Assembly: GCA_017431685.1 (NCBI GenBank)
Contig: JAFRKO010000012.1
Location: forward strand, 37,330 to 101,329
DNA: 64,000 bases
Direction: 5' to 3'
Source: Mogibacterium sp.
GTDB taxonomy: Bacteria > Bacillota > Clostridia > Peptostreptococcales > Anaerovoracaceae
Shown: in pieces, positions 61,401-64,000 of the stretch
Position numbering within the stretch: the first letter of the stretch is position 1
Layout of the letters: every line of letters starts with the position of its first letter
Made by a program: the position numbers and the translations under genes
The notes under the pieces: generated by a model
What the model saw: the letters and a program-made list of their open reading frames with translations, nothing else
Databases searched by the model: none
What the model was told of the DNA's origin: nothing

Positions 61401-64000
61401 TTTCACCGGGTCTTGAAACAGATCATGATGGAACTACTGTAGTTTACAACCCTGGCTATGAGTTCCGTGTTACCGAACCAAATCAGGATTACCACTATGA
61501 GCTCAACGGTGAGATCATTAAGCCGATGCTTATAAACCTCGAGAAAACATACGTTGGTGATGCAGATGGCAATCACGCACTTACCGCAGAGAACATAGTA
61601 AAATCCGGTATTGATGTCAAGAAGACTCTCTTTGATAAGAATGGCAATAAGATCACTCCGGATGTGGAGTTCACTATTAAGGGTAAGATACTTGATCCGA
61701 AAGGAAATCCATACACCTTTAACATGGCTTGGGATGATCGTGATGATAAGAGCACTGCTGCTGGAGCATCAGCTGAATGGGTGGAGCATCAGAATGATCC
61801 TATTGCATTCCATAAATATGACAAAGATGGCACTAGAATCGGTTATAAACTTCACGTAGCTTCTACAGACAATATTGAGATTACTCTCAAGCCTGGTGAA
61901 TACGTAAGATTTGTCAATGTTCCACAGAACTGTACTTTTGAGTTTGAAGAGAATGACAAAGATGGTTTTGAACTGGAAGACATAGATGCAAGCATCAAGA
62001 AAATGAAAGACGGAACTCTTGTTCCTGACACAGATGCTGCCCCAATAAATACTGAAAATGATAAAGCTACACTTGTAGCCCCTGGTCTTATCGGTGACAG
62101 ACAGTATTCTGTTGGCTTCAACAATAAAGTTACAGAAACCACCAAGGCAACTGTCACTAAGAAATTCACAGGAATAACTGCAGATCAGCTGACTGATGCT
62201 TTCAAGAATGGATATTCTATTACGGCTAACTACAATGGTGAGGATCACACACTTAAGCTGACGGATACCGGAGTTGAGGTATCTTCAGATGGTCTGACAT
62301 TCACCTGGACTATTAAAGATCTCATCATTGGTGACAAGGTTACCGTAACGGAGTCCGGACATGATACGACTGGTGCGATTCCTGGGTATGAGTTCCAGGC
62401 TGATGGATCTACAGTAGAGGATACTATTGATTCACTTGCAGCCCTTGACGCAGGAGGGAGTATTCCGGAAAGCAACAAGGCAGAGCTTGTGAACGATTAC
62501 CTGCAGATGGTAACCGACAAGTCAGTCAAGAAGATTTGGGGTAACCCGGACGATCTTGAAAAGCTGGGGATCACTAAGGTTGTGGTCACACTCTACAGGA
62601 TCGTAGGAGATGCAACGAATAAGGTAGAGGTAGAAAGCTTCGACTTAACGGCTAAGAATGGTTGGGAGCATACGTTCACAAATCTGCCGCTGTATATAGA
62701 CGGCGTCCCTGTAGCGTACCAGATCCTTGAGACTGCAGTCTATGGAACAATCGACGGTCAGGAGAAGGATATAAAGCATCTGTTTGATGTGGATACTGTT
62801 GTAGATGGTGATACTACAACTATCACTAATACTTATGATGTAACGCCGGTTGAAGTCAGCTTCCCTGTCAAGAAGGTGATGAGCGTACCGGAAGGTGCGA
62901 CAGGTCCAAACTGGAGCTACGGTATCACGGTTGAAGCACAGGGCGGAGCGCCTGCAGCAACAACTATGACAGGCACAGTTACAAAGGCAGCACCTGTTAC
63001 AACGTTCGGACCATTCAAATATGATGTTCCGGGAACTTATACTTACAAAGTTACAGAAACCGGCACATATCCAAATGTTACTAATGACAGTGAGGCAACA
63101 TCGGGTAAGACTGTAACAGTGACAGTTACCGATAACGGAGATGGCACACTGACAGCAACAGCTGATTCGACAGCAGAATCACCGGTGACATTCACTAACG
63201 TTTATGAACCTGATTCGACTTCAAAGGCACTTGAGGCAAAGAAGACTCTGAACGGCAGAACACTTAAGGCTGATGAGTTCAGCTTCGAGCTTTATGAGAA
63301 GGGTGGAACAACGCCGATCCAGACAAAGAAAAATGCTGCAGATGGAAGCGTAGCATTCGATGCGATCACATACACCAAGGCCGGTACATATGAGTACACG
63401 ATCAAGGAAGTCGTGCCAACTGGTGACGACGCACTTGGAGGAGTCACATATGACACAACAGAGCACACTGCAGTAGTAACAGTCGTAGATAACGGCAACG
63501 GAACGATGACTGCTACAGTCAAGTATGATGGTGAGGATGCTGTCCCGGAATTCGTCAACACATACGAAGCGGACGGTAATGTCACATTCGCAGGAACAAA
63601 GACGATCGACGGCCGTGACATGACATCTGATGACATCTTCGAGTTTGAAGTCAGTGAGAACGGGACCACAAACAAGTGGACTGTCAATAACAGTACTGTA
63701 GATGGATCGATCGCATACCCGACGATCAGTTACACACTTGATGATATAGGAACACATACCTACACGGTCAAGGAGACATCGACAGACGGAGACGGCATCA
63801 CAGTCGATACCAATACATACACAGTAACAGTAAAGGTAAGCGACAATGGCGACGGAACTCTGAAGGTCGAAGCAAGTGATAACGCAAAGGAACTTGACTT
63901 CGTTAACACATACAAAGCAACCGGCAGTGTTACATTCGAAGGAACAAAGAGCATTGACAGCCGTGATTTCAATGAGAACGAGGTGTTCAACTTCTCGATC
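58499..64000 (+). CDS. Giant VWA/Cna-B/FctA-repeat surface adhesin (3' end outside window)
   Basis: Open from ATG 58499 to the window end, 1834 residues so far. Residues 1-35: signal peptide. Residues 36-146: a Glu/Ala/Pro-rich low-complexity spacer (EEAAPEEA-like). About 160-320: a beta-rich domain. About 480-720: von Willebrand A domain with MIDAS DRSGS at 494-498. About 890-1100 and 1340-1430: Cna-B-like domains (LSLEKIWTDTLTEGEDRETE, KSVKKIWGNPDDLEKLG). From about 1450: Spy0128/FctA-like repeats (TYTYKVTETG, VTVSDNGDGT, FVNTYE), about 115 residues each, of which three and a partial fourth are seen. These repeats form isopeptide bonds. An LPxTG sorting end is expected outside. GGGGGAAC precedes the ATG. 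Confidence 0.9.
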   Translation, partial: MNNLKKRCLTLLLSLAMIVTYMPTSMIAYAVDANGQAEIEQQVDAEAPATEAPAEETVTEEAAPEEAVSEEAAAPEEAPVEEAAPEEAATEEEAAPEETAPAEEAAAEEVATEEPASVEEETPAETEEPVVVETEEEDAEEAEEPEEKFAGGNLRASDSLKRYEAVVSYGEEAKIPDGAKLVLTPLKEGGKKFEEAKEALVADENGNSAFSQATEEEQKDLGMVAFDLTIYDKEGKKVEPQAEVNVSFKLNELPDGVDAEALAASMEIQHLNESSGDIVVEKIATVDGYEAKKDDALGEINVNENNETAEVKTVVDGFSTYTITWSNGTERTTVHYGYMENGTFHEFDADPAPMPGTFQNHHRYLIYDFNDYQYADHTYYRTTASNTPASGGTEIQARLRYYGNDWQRTSNGSNWSDCANNSHIYVLYEKKTAATTGGTAQAHITPETEHPTEPTILKESADNHDGTRTLALSITGHTTPLEAEKLADVIVVFDRSGSMRYNMAGTGNQYGTANTRADQINENARLSIAARAVNSMARTLLSKTNSSGGKLIRMALIDFSTSANVTQGFTDNINTFTSAVNALTGNGGTNWEQSLQLANQLPVDSERATFVIFVSDGDPTFRVSRMDVNDTNLDIYDKDSSDQYYVSDNVFGNGSTDPAGHDYDAALVEAKSIVQHNKRLYTIGISNDVSNMAKLNSEAGGSGNYTATTSAQLEEAFNQIISEIEGTLGYGANIEDGVTGLTNLTAKAPIVGVDENSFKYYRNGQEWDPVAAGAKAAKYNAETGAVEWDLGTNFQLENDVTYKVEFLVWPSQKAIDYVTQLNNGEIQYSEIPEADRNQIEERPAGSGKYVLKTNTDDAHVTYQESSKVGNVVTPIGETKTAYFKPVDPLQLDTMPLSLEKIWTDTLTEGEDRETEVTLFLQRRVVNGDGTFGPWVDFEAPYTKPDGSTAHSNKIVLSDGNDWKATFYISPGLETDHDGTTVVYNPGYEFRVTEPNQDYHYELNGEIIKPMLINLEKTYVGDADGNHALTAENIVKSGIDVKKTLFDKNGNKITPDVEFTIKGKILDPKGNPYTFNMAWDDRDDKSTAAGASAEWVEHQNDPIAFHKYDKDGTRIGYKLHVASTDNIEITLKPGEYVRFVNVPQNCTFEFEENDKDGFELEDIDASIKKMKDGTLVPDTDAAPINTENDKATLVAPGLIGDRQYSVGFNNKVTETTKATVTKKFTGITADQLTDAFKNGYSITANYNGEDHTLKLTDTGVEVSSDGLTFTWTIKDLIIGDKVTVTESGHDTTGAIPGYEFQADGSTVEDTIDSLAALDAGGSIPESNKAELVNDYLQMVTDKSVKKIWGNPDDLEKLGITKVVVTLYRIVGDATNKVEVESFDLTAKNGWEHTFTNLPLYIDGVPVAYQILETAVYGTIDGQEKDIKHLFDVDTVVDGDTTTITNTYDVTPVEVSFPVKKVMSVPEGATGPNWSYGITVEAQGGAPAATTMTGTVTKAAPVTTFGPFKYDVPGTYTYKVTETGTYPNVTNDSEATSGKTVTVTVTDNGDGTLTATADSTAESPVTFTNVYEPDSTSKALEAKKTLNGRTLKADEFSFELYEKGGTTPIQTKKNAADGSVAFDAITYTKAGTYEYTIKEVVPTGDDALGGVTYDTTEHTAVVTVVDNGNGTMTATVKYDGEDAVPEFVNTYEADGNVTFAGTKTIDGRDMTSDDIFEFEVSENGTTNKWTVNNSTVDGSIAYPTISYTLDDIGTHTYTVKETSTDGDGITVDTNTYTVTVKVSDNGDGTLKVEASDNAKELDFVNTYKATGSVTFEGTKSIDSRDFNENEVFNFSI

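Overview
The window looks like a chromosomal segment of a strictly anaerobic, low-to-mid GC Gram-positive bacterium of the class Clostridia. A gut-associated amino-acid fermenter of the Family XIII / Anaerovoracaceae type is my best guess, but no rRNA or species marker is present to prove it. The support comes from Firmicutes-style gene order (SRP RNA-dnaX-ybaB-recR, greA-lysS), iron-sulfur L-serine dehydratase, a rubredoxin-fused flavodiiron protein, many ferredoxin-type modules, amino-acid transporters and racemases, and a sortase-type surface adhesin.

Layout. 1-7100: tail of an unknown gene, then the F-type ATP synthase operon atpB-E-F-A-G-D-C. It has no separate full-length atpH; instead the C-terminal domain of the delta subunit appears fused to the N-terminus of alpha. 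7100-10000: SRP RNA, dnaX, ybaB, recR. 10000-16400: branched-chain amino-acid carrier, YbaK-type deacylase, a repeat-rich gap, and a polar amino-acid ABC transporter with a DapF-like racemase/epimerase. 16400-22200: acyl-CoA synthetase with an unusual leader, COG3457-type racemase, greA, and lysS fused to a Trbp111-like tRNA-binding domain. 22200-24300: remnant of a mobile element (paired excisionase-like proteins, small ORFs) abutting a truncated tetR. 24400-31850: two copies of a module made of a roughly 900-residue Fe-S/FAD/NAD(P) oxidoreductase followed by a HypA-like metallochaperone, with a ferredoxin-like partner between them. No hydrogenase lies nearby. 31850-36600: repeat palindromes, an orphan LysRS C-terminal fragment, an ATP-grasp ligase, sdaAB-sdaAA and a DUF5131 protein. 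36600-41500: a three-domain membrane protein (PAP2 + CDP-alcohol phosphotransferase + VTT/DedA) and a CbiMN-CbiQ-CbiO cobalt/nickel ECF transporter. 42000-48800: class F flavodiiron protein (minus strand), flavodoxin, LtrA-like protein, FlK-like thioesterase, CBS-type family II pyrophosphatase. 48900-53500: GH13 alpha-glucosidase, iron-type alcohol dehydrogenase, small membrane proteins and an orphan PD-(D/E)XK-like nuclease (minus). 53500-58500: gene-poor stretch with a 22-bp tandem array, a YtrA-like GntR/ABC operon with a clear operator, and a sirtuin. 58499-64000: the first 1834 codons of a giant VWA/Cna-B/FctA-repeat adhesin that runs off the window.

How it fits together: amino acids enter via BrnQ and the ABC transporter, are racemised or deaminated (serine dehydratase), and reducing power is handled by the Fe-S flavoproteins. 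Flavodiiron protein and flavodoxin deal with oxygen, and ATP synthase plus pyrophosphatase manage energy. The least explained items are the HypA-linked oxidoreductase modules, the delta-alpha fusion, the PAP2/CDP-AP/VTT fusion, and a pair of self-complementary intergenic elements (6437-6574 and 48798-48924) whose outer stems differ in sequence but stay paired.
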